A stretch of DNA of 64,000 bases from UBA5078 sp033721235 (GTDB lineage Bacteria > Pseudomonadota > Gammaproteobacteria > Pseudomonadales > Pseudohongiellaceae): NCBI GenBank assembly GCA_033721235.1, contig JAWWAY010000001.1, positions 186,001-250,000 on the forward strand, written 5' to 3'. The translations under genes and the position numbers were made by a program. Numbering within the stretch: position 1 is the first letter of the stretch; each line of letters opens with the position of its first letter. Shown here piece after piece: positions 27,099 through 36,438 of this stretch. Below the pieces are notes generated by a model. The model searched no databases. It worked only from the letters and a program-made list of their open reading frames with translations, and had not been told where the DNA came from.

Positions 27099-27746
27099 AT
27101 GAGCTTTAAAATATTAACCGTAGCGCTAATGACGCTATTTCTTGCTGGCTGCGCTGACCTGCAGCGTGCCTATGAAGAGAGCGTAGCCGCCACGGCACTT
27201 GTGGGGGTAATACCCCGGCATAAAGTAGATCGCACAGGCCATTGGATACTCCATCGCGATACCAGCTTCTATGTGGCAGTCAGTGGTCAGCAGTATTTGG
27301 AAACGGTAGTACCCATTCCTTCTCCCAATACAGAGCAGCGTGTCCTCAATGCCGTAAGCAATGTCCTAGTGGATGAAATAGGCGTGCGCTTTCCTCGGGT
27401 TTTACGGGCACAAGAGCCGCAAACGATGTTCGATGCCAGAATGAGTGCTATTTCCAATGGTATCGACTATGTAGTCTATCCACGCTTACTGGTATGGCAA
27501 GATACTGCCGGTACGTGGACAGAGTTAGCTGATGCATTGCGATATCACCATCCCAGTAACGTGGAGGATAGCTTTGGCCTAGACCGCGCACGGCTCCACC
27601 TCACCCTAATGGAAGCGGGGAGTGGGCGTATTATTGATGTTGTGCAAATTGAGTCACGAGCAGGGCTGGCTACCTTGTATGAGGAATCCCCAGACCGACT
27701 ATTGGTCGCTGCGGTTGGAAGATATGTTGATACTCTAGTGCCTTGA
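27099..27746 (+). CDS. Putative lipoprotein (DUF4823-like)
   Basis: A 215-residue protein with a lipoprotein signal: hydrophobic residues 4-15 followed by the lipobox LAGC, Cys18. The body is an alpha/beta domain containing SFYVAVSGQQYLE and YVVYPRLLVWQD. The pattern resembles the DUF4823 lipoproteins of Pseudomonas relatives, but I recall that family only loosely. ATG 27099 follows GGAG. Its neighbours are on the same strand but separated by 126 and 42 bases. Confidence 0.7.
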   Translation: MSFKILTVALMTLFLAGCADLQRAYEESVAATALVGVIPRHKVDRTGHWILHRDTSFYVAVSGQQYLETVVPIPSPNTEQRVLNAVSNVLVDEIGVRFPRVLRAQEPQTMFDARMSAISNGIDYVVYPRLLVWQDTAGTWTELADALRYHHPSNVEDSFGLDRARLHLTLMEAGSGRIIDVVQIESRAGLATLYEESPDRLLVAAVGRYVDTLVP

Positions 27747-27788
27747 GATGTAGAGTTAACTGACTCTCATTGTTTTCAATAAGGCACT

Positions 27789-28370
27789 ATGACGGACACA
27801 AAAACTCAGACTGATAATAAAGCCGACTCTAATCGCCTTATAGCCGAAATTGGCAAGCTCAAGGGGCCGGCCCCTGTTCACCTCTGGAACCCTCCATATT
27901 GTGGCGAGATCGATATTCGCATCGCGCGCGATGGCACTTGGTATCACAATGGCAGCAGAATTACACGCCCGCGCTTAGTCGCACTTTTTTCCTCGGTGTT
28001 GCGTTTAGAAGAAGATGGGCAGTACTGCTTGGTCACGCCGGTGGAGCGCATGGGTATTAAGGTTGATGATTGCCCATTTGTAGCAAAGCTGCTGGAAGTA
28101 GAAGAGCATAGTGACGGGCAAACTCTCAATTTTGTTCTCAACACTGGAGAGCGAGTCACCGCGGACGCGGAGCATAAAATTAAAGTCGAGAGTATTCCAG
28201 GCAGTGATGAGCCCCATCCCATAGTGCATGTGCGACGTGGTCTGAATGCGCTTATTTCTCGCAATGTTTTTTATGATTTGGTCAATCGGGCTAGCACCGA
28301 GACCAAAGATGGGGTGAGTGAGCTAAGCATAAGTAGCGCCGGTGTGCGCTTTTCCTTAGGTCAGGCTTAG
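27789..28370 (+). CDS. DUF1285 domain protein
   Basis: A 193-residue cytoplasmic protein of the DUF1285 family, recognised by PPYCGEIDIRIARDGTWYHNG and VTPVERMGIKVDDCPF. The structure of the family is known to be small beta-rich domains; the function is unknown. ATG 27789 has AAGG upstream. The last 4 bases overlap the end of the convergent lipoprotein gene. Confidence 0.85.
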   Translation: MTDTKTQTDNKADSNRLIAEIGKLKGPAPVHLWNPPYCGEIDIRIARDGTWYHNGSRITRPRLVALFSSVLRLEEDGQYCLVTPVERMGIKVDDCPFVAKLLEVEEHSDGQTLNFVLNTGERVTADAEHKIKVESIPGSDEPHPIVHVRRGLNALISRNVFYDLVNRASTETKDGVSELSISSAGVRFSLGQA

Positions 28371-28780
28371 TTCTGCTGAGCGGATGAGTCCTCATTCATG
28401 CCTGCCTCTTGCGCTGCCTCGGGTCCAACGACAGCGGTTTTTACTCGACTAGGTAAAATCTTGGCCTGCTCGTACGCGCTAACTGAAGCCTCTTTTGTCT
28501 TGTTCCAGGCTTTTTGAGATACCTCGCTGGCGGCGTTGTATGCCTTAACGGATGTCTGCGCCGTTACATCGGCGGCAAGCAGCGCGGTATCTCGGACTAT
28601 AATTGCCGCTTTCTCTCCTTTGTCGACACCCTCATCGTATAGCTGCACGCCTACTTGGGCCGTGCGAGCGCCTGCATGTTTAACCGGCGCGCTGACAAAG
28701 CCGCAGGCGCTAAGGCCAATAGACAGGCAAATTAGCAGGGCGGCAGCGCGATAACTCTCAGCAAAAAATGGGGGTGTCAT
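28367..28780 (-). CDS. Putative lipoprotein, function unknown
   Basis: About 137 residues from ATG 28780. A signal peptide ends in the lipobox LSAC (Cys near residue 26). The mature part is Ala/Lys/Val-rich and helical, with repeated short segments such as VGVQLYDEGVDKG and AYNAASEVSQKAW, resembling small helical outer-membrane lipoproteins. AAGG lies about 12 bases before the start. I do not recognise a named family. Confidence 0.65.
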   Translation of the reverse strand: MTPPFFAESYRAAALLICLSIGLSACGFVSAPVKHAGARTAQVGVQLYDEGVDKGEKAAIIVRDTALLAADVTAQTSVKAYNAASEVSQKAWNKTKEASVSAYEQAKILPSRVKTAVVGPEAAQEAGMNEDSSAQQN

Positions 28781-29097
28781 AGTACTTACCTTAAGTATTT
28801 TGAGTCTCTTAGTTTTGTATAGGTAATAAGCAAGTAGTATGCCTGAATGCAAATTATCAAGATAAAGCGAGCGCTCGGTTAGATAGGTAACCGATTATTA
28901 GAGTATTTTTGTCGCATTTTTGTCAAAAATTTCTAAAGCTTTTTTCCCAGTGGTCGCTATTTGTATTGAACGGATCCGATTAGCAGAGCAAAAACAAAAA
29001 CAAGCCTGCCACGCCCAAGGCACTCGGAATCATTTGAGAGCGCCACCTTTAAGGCGCTAGATACTGATTATTTTGAAGTCACATACGGAGAGAACAC
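28781..29097. other. Intergenic region between divergent lipoprotein and yfiR-like genes
   Basis: 317 bases without a gene. It must hold both divergent promoters. A 7-bp stem TCGGTTA/TAACCGA (28875-28894) and a 6-bp stem AGCGCC/GGCGCT (29039-29058) are visible, plus an AT-rich tract with TTTTTGTC repeated at about 28908-28927. No operator was recognised. Confidence 0.5.
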
Positions 29098-29667
29098 ATG
29101 ACATTAACAGTCCTTAAGAGGCTATCTGTTTCAAAACTTATTACGCTGAGCACTGTGCTATTACTCAGTGTCTATAGCGCCAGCGCCACAGCACAAAGAA
29201 TTTCTGCTAGCGATGATGGTAAGGAAGCGATTGCGAAATTCGTCCTTAACTTCGGCCGCTTTATCGATTGGCCTGACTCGGCTTTCAGCTCTGGCGACGC
29301 AGCATTTAAGGTATGCATTATTGGTGAAAACCATTTGGGCGCAGAGTTGGAGCAAGCCCTGAGCGGCAAGAGCGCAGGCAAAAGAGACTTTGCGATACAA
29401 GAACTAGCCGGTGGGCAGCTTGAAGAAGCCAAGGCTTGCCAGTTGCTTTATATAAGCGCCAGCGAAGAGTCGAGAGTCGGTGAGATCTCGGGCGCTGTAT
29501 CAGGCTTGCCGATTTTAACTGTTGGGGAAACGGATAACTTTCCTGAAAACGGTGGAATGATTGGATTGGCAGATGCCGACGGCCGTGTTGCGGTGCGTAT
29601 GGCTAGGTCGGTCATTGAAGCAGCAAATCTTAATGTTAGGTCTCAGCTAATGAGAGCGATTCAGTAA
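29098..29667 (+). CDS. YfiR-like periplasmic protein (DUF4154)
   Basis: A 189-residue secreted protein with a signal peptide (residues 1-33, ending ASATAQ). The mature domain shows the YfiR/DUF4154 pattern: AKFVLNFGRFIDWPDSAF, then FKVCIIGENHLG, and the C-terminal LPILTVGE and GGMIGLADADGRV. YfiR of P. aeruginosa binds and inhibits the CHASE8 periplasmic domain of the diguanylate cyclase YfiN, responding to redox. Here the next gene encodes a CHASE8-like chemoreceptor instead of a cyclase. A GGAG ribosome-binding site precedes ATG 29098. Confidence 0.85.
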   Translation: MTLTVLKRLSVSKLITLSTVLLLSVYSASATAQRISASDDGKEAIAKFVLNFGRFIDWPDSAFSSGDAAFKVCIIGENHLGAELEQALSGKSAGKRDFAIQELAGGQLEEAKACQLLYISASEESRVGEISGAVSGLPILTVGETDNFPENGGMIGLADADGRVAVRMARSVIEAANLNVRSQLMRAIQ

Positions 29668-29691
29668 GTTTTTATAGGGGTAGGGAAACGA

Positions 29692-29711
29692 CTAAGCGCC
29701 TATGCGCTTAG
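29692..29711 (+). other. Perfect hairpin between the yfiR-like gene and the chemoreceptor gene
   Basis: CTAAGCGC and GCGCTTAG form an 8-bp stem around CTAT, 24 bases after the yfiR-like stop and 74 before the chemoreceptor start. It is followed by CCAAAATTAA, not a T run, so it may be an attenuator, processing site or weak terminator. Confidence 0.45.
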
Positions 29712-29785
29712 CCAAAATTAATCGAGTGCCAAGCTCGCTGGACTTAAGAGTCTTGGCCTCGATTCTGTGTTAGAGGGGTATATAC

Positions 29786-31327
29786 GTGTTGTCCTTAAAT
29801 TGGAAACTGAAGTGGAAAATTCTCGCTGGCGTAACGATGACGAGCGCGTTTGCAGTCGTCTTATGCAGCATCATCTTTTTTTGGATGGAGCGCGCTAGAC
29901 TTGACGAGTCCACGGACGCTCATGCCACTATACTCGCCGAAGTCATCGCCCAGAACTCTATGGGGGCTTTGGCTTTTGAGGATGATATTACAGCCCAGGA
30001 AACCTTGGGTGCTTTGTCTCTAGACAGAAATATCATGGGGGCGGTGTTGTTTGATCAAAGCGGTGCCCAGTTTGCCTCATTTACCACTGCCGGCGTATCG
30101 GCCTCCTCGATGCCTTCTAGGCCTAGGAACACAGAGCTAACCCGTCACGAAGAGGGCTATTTGGACATATTTAAGCCTGTGACGATGGATGGGGATCAGA
30201 TTGGTACTCTCTACCTGCGTTTGAGCCTGCAGGAGTCTGAGGAGATCGTAGGCGAGTTCTTGATGTCATCCATTCTCGTTGTGATTTGTATGACTGCCAT
30301 CGCCATGGGTATCTCGGTACTGGTTCAGCGCTCTATCGTGAAACCGATCAATCAAGTTGTCGACGCGCTGCGTGATATTGCAGAGGGCGACGGCGATTTA
30401 ACCCAAAGAATTCAAGTGAATACCGACGATGAGGTGGGTGAATTAGCGCGCTGGTTCAACGTCTTCGTGGGGCGTATTCACGAAATTATTATTAAGTTTA
30501 AGGATTCCTCCTTTAATTTGACTTCCGCCGCTGAGCAATTGTCCGCGACGACAAACCAGACGGCAAGCGGAGCCAGCCGCCAGCAAATCGAAATCGATCA
30601 TGTGGCCTCTGCCATGGCAGAGATGGCCAGTACCGTGGAAGAGGTTGCTCGCAACGTAGGTATGGCGGCCAGTGATGCACAAAATGCGGATGCGGAATCC
30701 AATAAAGGCGCCGAAGTAGTAGCGCAAACGATGAAGGCCATTACTGCGCTGGCCCATGATATTGAGCAAGCCTCAGAGGTTATCACTCAACTGCAACAGG
30801 AGAGTGACAATATAGGCTCTGTGCTAGACGTTATTCGTGGAATTGCCGAGCAGACCAATCTATTGGCCCTTAACGCCGCCATTGAGGCTGCCCGTGCCGG
30901 TGAGCAAGGCAGAGGCTTTGCTGTTGTGGCCGATGAGGTGCGTACGCTGGCCAGCCGAACTCAGGCCTCCACCGAAGAGATTCAAGATATGATTCAGCGC
31001 TTGCAAACGGGCGCTAGACAAGCGGTAACCGTAATGAGCAAAGGTAAGGAGCAGGCGTCCTCTAGTGTAGAGCAAGCCAGCCTAGCCGGAGAGTCTCTCA
31101 AGGCGATCACTCAAGCTGTTTCGGTAATTAAAGACATGAGTAATCAGATTGCGAGCGCTTCCGAGGAGCAATCGGCGGTTACTATAGAGATTAAGCAGAA
31201 TATTAATAATATTTCGCAAGTAGCCAATGATACGGCCACTGGCTCTAAAGAAATTAGCTCGGGATCTGACGAATTGGCGAGACTCGCAACTCAAATGAAG
31301 AGTTTGGTCGGGCAGTTCAAGGTTTAG
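29786..31327 (+). CDS. Methyl-accepting chemotaxis protein with CHASE8-like sensor
   Basis: A 513-residue chemoreceptor. Two membrane helices (about residues 11-33 and 159-181) flank a periplasmic domain of about 125 residues whose sequence (ILAEVIAQNSMGALAFED, then NIMGAVLFDQSG) matches the CHASE8 type found in YfiN. A HAMP domain follows, then a long cytoplasmic coiled coil with the conserved tip EQTNLLALNAAIEAARAGEQ. The start is GTG 29786 after GAGGGG. Pairing with the upstream YfiR-like gene suggests YfiR controls this receptor. No CheR/CheB pentapeptide is seen at the C-terminus. Confidence 0.92.
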   Translation: MLSLNWKLKWKILAGVTMTSAFAVVLCSIIFFWMERARLDESTDAHATILAEVIAQNSMGALAFEDDITAQETLGALSLDRNIMGAVLFDQSGAQFASFTTAGVSASSMPSRPRNTELTRHEEGYLDIFKPVTMDGDQIGTLYLRLSLQESEEIVGEFLMSSILVVICMTAIAMGISVLVQRSIVKPINQVVDALRDIAEGDGDLTQRIQVNTDDEVGELARWFNVFVGRIHEIIIKFKDSSFNLTSAAEQLSATTNQTASGASRQQIEIDHVASAMAEMASTVEEVARNVGMAASDAQNADAESNKGAEVVAQTMKAITALAHDIEQASEVITQLQQESDNIGSVLDVIRGIAEQTNLLALNAAIEAARAGEQGRGFAVVADEVRTLASRTQASTEEIQDMIQRLQTGARQAVTVMSKGKEQASSSVEQASLAGESLKAITQAVSVIKDMSNQIASASEEQSAVTIEIKQNINNISQVANDTATGSKEISSGSDELARLATQMKSLVGQFKV

Positions 31328-31352
31328 ACCGCAAGAGAAGTAACAGTGTGTT

Positions 31353-31395
31353 GTCCCACAAGTGCCTTTAACGGTGTTTGTGGGACTTTTTTTTT
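31353..31395 (+). terminator. Intrinsic terminator of the chemoreceptor gene
   Basis: GTCCCACAA pairs with TTTGTGGGAC, followed by nine Ts. It lies 25 bases after the stop codon. Confidence 0.9.
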
Positions 31396-31527
31396 GGGCA
31401 GCCTATTGTTGACCCGAGCGGATAAAATCGGCATTATTACCCCCCTTTTAAAGGCGCATCTTAGCAGCACGGACGTGGCTAACTCGAGCGCATTTCGCTA
31501 AATTCTATCTAAATCAATGGAGAATCC

Positions 31528-32277
31528 ATGAAGATTCTTGTGGCAGTCAAACGAGTCGTTGACGCAAATGTAAAAGTGCGCGTAATGGCAGATAACAGTG
31601 GCGTCGATCTGGCAAATGCTAAGATGGCCATCAATCCATTTTGCGAAATAGCTGTAGAAGAGGCGATCCGCATTAAAGAGAAAGGCCTAGCAGATGAGGT
31701 CGTGGTGGTTTCTATTGGTCAGAAGCCTTGCCAGGAACAGATTCGCACGGCATTGGCTCTAGGCGCTGATCGCGGTATTCACGTTGAGGCAGAAGATGGA
31801 CTACAGCCTTTAGCCGTTGCCAAGCTTCTACACAGCATTGTGAAGAAAGAAGGTTCCGATCTAATTTTGCTTGGTAAGCAGTCTATCGACTCAGATAATA
31901 ACCAAGTTGCACAAATGTTGGCTGCACTAGCTGACATGCCTCAGGGCACTTTTGCCTGTGGTGTCGAAATCGCCGACGGCAAGATTGACGTAACGCGCGA
32001 AATAGACGGTGGTGAACAAACGGTTAAGCTAAGCTTGCCTGCGGTTGTTTCGACGGATTTGCGTCTGAACGAACCTCGCTACGCTTCACTTCCTAATATC
32101 ATGAAAGCGAAGAAGAAACCGATTGATACGCTAACGCCAGAAGAGCTCGGCGTTGATGTAAGTTCCGGTCTAAAGACTATCTCTGTTGAAACTCCGGCTG
32201 AACGTTCTGCTGGTATCAAAGTAGAGAGCGTGGACGAATTGATCGCTAAGTTAAAGACAGAAGCCAAGGTTATTTAA
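31528..32277 (+). CDS. etfB: Electron transfer flavoprotein beta subunit
   Basis: A 249-residue ETF beta subunit that with EtfA carries electrons from acyl-CoA and other dehydrogenases to ETF-ubiquinone oxidoreductase. It begins MKILVAVKRVVDANVKVRV, has the adenosine phosphate-binding segment and the conserved LPAVVSTDLRLNEPRY signature near residues 170-190. GGAG is 6 bases before ATG 31528. No ETF-QO gene is in the window. Confidence 0.96.
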   Translation: MKILVAVKRVVDANVKVRVMADNSGVDLANAKMAINPFCEIAVEEAIRIKEKGLADEVVVVSIGQKPCQEQIRTALALGADRGIHVEAEDGLQPLAVAKLLHSIVKKEGSDLILLGKQSIDSDNNQVAQMLAALADMPQGTFACGVEIADGKIDVTREIDGGEQTVKLSLPAVVSTDLRLNEPRYASLPNIMKAKKKPIDTLTPEELGVDVSSGLKTISVETPAERSAGIKVESVDELIAKLKTEAKVI

Positions 32278-32336
32278 GCCTCTGCGCTTAAGACGATTTG
32301 GACCGTATCCATCGAATTTTTGTAAAAGGTTAACTC

Positions 32337-33266
32337 ATGAGCGTATTAGTAATTGCAGAACACGATAATGCCGCGCTAAAGCCCGCGACATTGAGCGCTA
32401 TCACTGCGGCAGCGGCGATAGGCGAAGAAATAGTTGTTTTGGTGGCCGGGGCTTCCTGCGCGGATGTAGCCACTGCAGCCTCTAGTGTTGCTGGCGTCAG
32501 CAAGGTACTAGTTGCCGACAACGAAGTCTATGCACATCAGCTTCCAGAAGCTATGGCTGGCCTCATTGCCGACTGTGGCAAAGACTACTCCCATATTTTT
32601 GCAGCCGCGACAACGACAGGTAAAAACTTGCTTCCTCGCGTAGCCGCACTTTTAGACGTCGCACAAATCTCTGACATCACTGCGGTGAAGAGTGCTGACA
32701 CGTTTGTACGTCCTATCTACGCTGGTAATGCATTGGCGACTGTTCAGTCATCAGATGCTGTTAAGGTCATTACTGTTCGCGCCACAGCTTTTGAAGAAGC
32801 TGCAACGGGTTCCGATGCGGCCGCTATTGAAGCCTTGGATATCGTTAAGAACCAGTCGCTTTCAAGTTTTGTTGAAGAGAAATTGTCTGAGTCTGAGCGT
32901 CCAGAACTAACGGCGGCAGGCATTGTGATTTCTGGTGGCCGTGGTATGCAAAGCGGAGAAAACTTTGCTCTGCTGGAAAAAGTAGCAGATAAGCTTGGTG
33001 CCGCCATTGGTGCATCACGTGCAGCGGTTGATGCGGGCTTCGTTCCTAACGACATGCAAGTGGGCCAGACGGGTAAGATTGTTGCACCAGAGCTGTATAT
33101 CGCTGTGGGTATCTCCGGTGCTATTCAGCATTTGGCAGGTATGAAAGACAGTAAAGTTATTGTGGCGATCAACAAAGATGAAGAAGCACCGATTTTCCAA
33201 GTGGCCGACTACGGCTTAGTGGACGATCTGTTCAAGGTGCTGCCTGAGTTAGCGGAAAAACTATAA
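32337..33266 (+). CDS. etfA: Electron transfer flavoprotein alpha subunit
   Basis: A 309-residue ETF alpha subunit. The C-terminal FAD domain shows VISGGRGMQSGENFALLE, GASRAAVDAGFVPND and IVAPELYIAVGISGAIQH, and ends with DLFKVLPEL. It lies 59 bases after etfB as one operon ending in a strong terminator at 33292. Confidence 0.97.
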   Translation: MSVLVIAEHDNAALKPATLSAITAAAAIGEEIVVLVAGASCADVATAASSVAGVSKVLVADNEVYAHQLPEAMAGLIADCGKDYSHIFAAATTTGKNLLPRVAALLDVAQISDITAVKSADTFVRPIYAGNALATVQSSDAVKVITVRATAFEEAATGSDAAAIEALDIVKNQSLSSFVEEKLSESERPELTAAGIVISGGRGMQSGENFALLEKVADKLGAAIGASRAAVDAGFVPNDMQVGQTGKIVAPELYIAVGISGAIQHLAGMKDSKVIVAINKDEEAPIFQVADYGLVDDLFKVLPELAEKL

Positions 33267-33291
33267 GCAATTAAGTTTTTCTAAGAGCAAT

Positions 33292-33327
33292 AAAAAAGCC
33301 CCGTAAATTTTTACGGGGCTTTTTTTA
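33292..33327. terminator. Bidirectional terminator between etfA and rne
   Basis: A run of six As, GCCCCGTAAA, a short T loop, TTTACGGGGC and seven Ts form a symmetric intrinsic terminator. It is 25 bases after etfA and 66 beyond the rne stop, and can end both convergent transcripts. Confidence 0.93.
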
Positions 33328-33393
33328 TGGGGGTTGATAAACCATCACTTTATGCTATTGGGCCGGCACAGGATGCCGACCCAATAATGAGGT

Positions 33394-36300
33394 TTACTCA
33401 GCGGAGTCAGAGGTCTCTTTTTGCTTGGCTTGCTCTTCCAATAATCTGCGACGCTTGATTTCGCGCGGATCATTTGGTGCTCTACCTGCTGCAGCCGGTA
33501 CAGGAGCTTCTTTCTTTTCAGAAGGCTCTGGCTCTTGCGCTGTTTTCTTTTCCTGCGCCTCTTGTGCCGCCGGGGCTTCAGGAGTCACTTGTGGTTTACG
33601 TTCAGCTACGGGGGCAGGAGCATCCGAGCTTGCTGGGGCAGCGGGAGTGCTTTCCTTCGCTGCAGGTGTCTCCTCTGCGCTTTGCTCTGCTGAAGCTTTA
33701 GCTGTTGGGCGCGGCAATTCGAACGCCGGCGTCTCAGCATTGCTAGGCGCTTCGCTTTCAGCGCTATTGTCTTGCTCTTTGGCAGTATCAGCTGTCTTTG
33801 CCTTCGCGCGACCGCGTGGTCTGCTTTTTGGGTTTTGGCGTTTCGGAGTTTCTTCCTTATCGCCGTTACCTTCTTCACTTGACGCAGGGCTTGTCTGAGA
33901 CGACTCGCTAGCTTGTTCTGCCGAGTTAGAAGAAGCATCTGTCGGTGTGGCGTCTGCTTTTTCGCTCTCTACATCGGAGCTAGTTTCTTGAGGAGCCGTT
34001 TCTTTCTTCGCAGGCTTGCTCTCAGTCTTGTCTGAAGCGTTATCGCTTTGTTCTTGCACATTATTATTTTGTGCTTGAGGCGCTTGTTCAGAACTCTCGT
34101 TGTTATCGTCTTTTGACTCTGCACTTTGTGCATTATCAGAAGATTTGGCACCGCGATTGCGGCCGCCACGACGTCTGCTGCGACGTGCTGGCTTACCGTC
34201 AGTCGACTCTGCAGATTGCTCTGAGTTATTTGCTGTCGTCGCTTCCTTTTGCTCAACGTTAGTATCTTTTGCTTCGGGAGCAGGCGATGCAGTTTGCTCG
34301 TTCGCTTCCGCCGAAACTTGTGCAACTACCTCTTCATTCTCAACGGCCGCTGCCTGATCAGGCTTTGGTCCGCGTCGACGCTGATTGGTATTGCGCGGGC
34401 GACGGTTAGCGCTGCGACGCTGTGCACCACCGCGTGATGAATTGTCATCGCTGCTGCTATCGCTACTATCGTTAACAGTTTTAGTTTCGCTCTTATCTGT
34501 AGGCTTGTCGCGGTTAGTGTTGCGGTTGTCGTTGTTACGACCCTTACCGCCGCGGCGACGACCCTGACCCTGAGCAGACTCGCGATTGGCTGGCTCACCG
34601 CTCTTAGCATCACGACGATTATTATCGCCATCCTTGCGGTTGCCAGTACGGTTGCCTGTGCGACGAGTGTTGGAGCGTGAGTCGCGTGAGCGATTACGGT
34701 TATTGCCGCCTTTGTTGCGATTGTTCTTGCTTTGCTTCTCGTCTTCGCTGTCGCCAAATAGGCCAGAGAAGAAGGAGGCAATAGCGGCAAACAGGCCAGG
34801 CTCTTTCTTCGCCACTACTGGGGCTGGCGCCTGTGGCACTGTGGGTGCCTGCACGGCTGCTTGTTGAGGCGCTGGAGCAGGGCGAGCATTTTTCTGATTG
34901 CTCTCTTGAGTCTCTGGGTGAATGTCGATGTCGTAGCTGGCAGTGTTGTCAGCATCGGATGCGGTAACACCATGAATTTCGTAGTGCGGCGTCTCAAGCG
35001 CAGCATTGGCCACGATTACTAATTTGCTACCGCTTTGCTCTTCGATCTCGGTTACTGCTGCGCGCTTCTCGTTCAGCAGATAAGAAGCAACGGCGATAGG
35101 CACAACGGCTCGAATTTCGACGCTGCGACGTTTATTGGCTTCTTCTTGCAGAATGCGCAAGATAGAGAGCGCTTGAGACTTGATGTCGCGGATGGCGCCT
35201 TGGCCACTGCAGCGAGGGCAAACAATAGAGCTTGTTTCTTCTAAAGAAGGGCGCAGACGTTGACGCGACATCTCTAGCAAACCAAAGCGAGAGATGCGGC
35301 CTACCTGAACACGTGCGCGGTCAGCTTCTAGAGCATCGCGCATTCTGTTTTCCACTTCTTTTTGATTGCGTGACGTGCTCATGTCGATGAAGTCGATCAC
35401 AATCAAACCGCCCATATCGCGCAAGCGCAATTGACGAGCAATTTCGTCGGCAGCTTCTAAGTTAGTGTTAAGCGCAGTCTCTTCGATATCGGAGCCGCGA
35501 GTAGCACGTGCAGAGTTAATATCGATAGAAACCAGAGCCTCGGTTGGGTCGATGACTATCGAGCCCCCAGAGGGAAGTTTTACTTCGCGCTGGAAGGCAG
35601 TCTCTATTTGGCCTTCAATCTGGTAGCGATTAAATAGCGGCAGAGACTCTTGATAAAGTTTGATGCGGTTTTCGTAGTGAGGCATTACCTGACGCACGAA
35701 GGAAAGTGCTTCCTCATAGGCATCAGGTGTATCGAATAACACCTCACCGATGTCTTGGCGTAGATAGTCGCGAATTGTTCGAATAATGACATTGCTTTCT
35801 TGGTAGATAAGCAAAGGTGCTGCGTTATTGCTAGCCGCTTCGGTAATGGCGCTCCACAATGATAGTAGGTAGTCCAAGTCCCATTGCAGTTCTTCGTGCT
35901 GCTTGCCTACGCCTGCTGTGCGGACAATCATGCCCATGCCATCAGGTATATTCAAAGCGGCCAAGGCCTCGCGGATAGAGGAGCGATCGTCGCCTTCGAT
36001 GCGGCGAGAGATGCCGCCGGCACGAGGATTATTTGGCATTAATACCAGGTATCGGCCGGCAAGGCTGATGTAAGTCGTCAGCGCGGCGCCTTTATTGCCA
36101 CGTTCTTCTTTCTCGACCTGAACAATAACTTCAGTGCCTTCGGCAACGGCTTCCTTGATGTTAATGCGGCCGCCATCAGAGCCCTTCTTAGTGAAGTACT
36201 GTGGGGAGATTTCTTTCAGGGGTAGAAAGCCGTGACGCTCGGCGCCAAAGTCGACAAACGCGGCTTCAAGGCTAGGCTCTACACGCGTAATTTTGCCTTT

Positions 36301-36426
36301 ATAGATACTGGCTTTCTTTTGAACTCTGGAGCGGTTTTCGATATCGAGATCATAAAGACGCTGGCCGTCGACCAGCGCTACGCGCAACTCTTCTTCTTGA
36401 GTGGCGTTGATTAGCATTCTCTTCAT
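33394..36426 (-). CDS. rne: Ribonuclease E
   Basis: A 1010-residue RNase E starting MKRMLINATQEEELRVALVDGQ. The catalytic half (to about residue 510) has the S1 domain, the DNase I-like metal site around VIDFIDM and the zinc-link CPRCSGQG. The C-terminal half is a long disordered scaffold: an Arg/Asn-rich RNA-binding part (about 570-700) and a Lys/Glu/Ala/Pro-rich part to the end, ending KQKETSDSAE. Such tails hold helicase, PNPase and enolase sites in other species; I could not place them here. An in-frame ATG at 36438 would add four residues. The long upstream leader with hairpins (36439-37329) is in keeping with RNase E autoregulation. Confidence 0.96.
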   Translation of the reverse strand: MKRMLINATQEEELRVALVDGQRLYDLDIENRSRVQKKASIYKGKITRVEPSLEAAFVDFGAERHGFLPLKEISPQYFTKKGSDGGRINIKEAVAEGTEVIVQVEKEERGNKGAALTTYISLAGRYLVLMPNNPRAGGISRRIEGDDRSSIREALAALNIPDGMGMIVRTAGVGKQHEELQWDLDYLLSLWSAITEAASNNAAPLLIYQESNVIIRTIRDYLRQDIGEVLFDTPDAYEEALSFVRQVMPHYENRIKLYQESLPLFNRYQIEGQIETAFQREVKLPSGGSIVIDPTEALVSIDINSARATRGSDIEETALNTNLEAADEIARQLRLRDMGGLIVIDFIDMSTSRNQKEVENRMRDALEADRARVQVGRISRFGLLEMSRQRLRPSLEETSSIVCPRCSGQGAIRDIKSQALSILRILQEEANKRRSVEIRAVVPIAVASYLLNEKRAAVTEIEEQSGSKLVIVANAALETPHYEIHGVTASDADNTASYDIDIHPETQESNQKNARPAPAPQQAAVQAPTVPQAPAPVVAKKEPGLFAAIASFFSGLFGDSEDEKQSKNNRNKGGNNRNRSRDSRSNTRRTGNRTGNRKDGDNNRRDAKSGEPANRESAQGQGRRRGGKGRNNDNRNTNRDKPTDKSETKTVNDSSDSSSDDNSSRGGAQRRSANRRPRNTNQRRRGPKPDQAAAVENEEVVAQVSAEANEQTASPAPEAKDTNVEQKEATTANNSEQSAESTDGKPARRSRRRGGRNRGAKSSDNAQSAESKDDNNESSEQAPQAQNNNVQEQSDNASDKTESKPAKKETAPQETSSDVESEKADATPTDASSNSAEQASESSQTSPASSEEGNGDKEETPKRQNPKSRPRGRAKAKTADTAKEQDNSAESEAPSNAETPAFELPRPTAKASAEQSAEETPAAKESTPAAPASSDAPAPVAERKPQVTPEAPAAQEAQEKKTAQEPEPSEKKEAPVPAAAGRAPNDPREIKRRRLLEEQAKQKETSDSAE

Positions 36427-36438
36427 TGTATGTTTCAC

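Noticed and set aside
33425..34357. Long plus-strand open frames opposite rne
   Set aside because: Ala/Ser/Leu-rich mirror images of the low-complexity RNase E tail.
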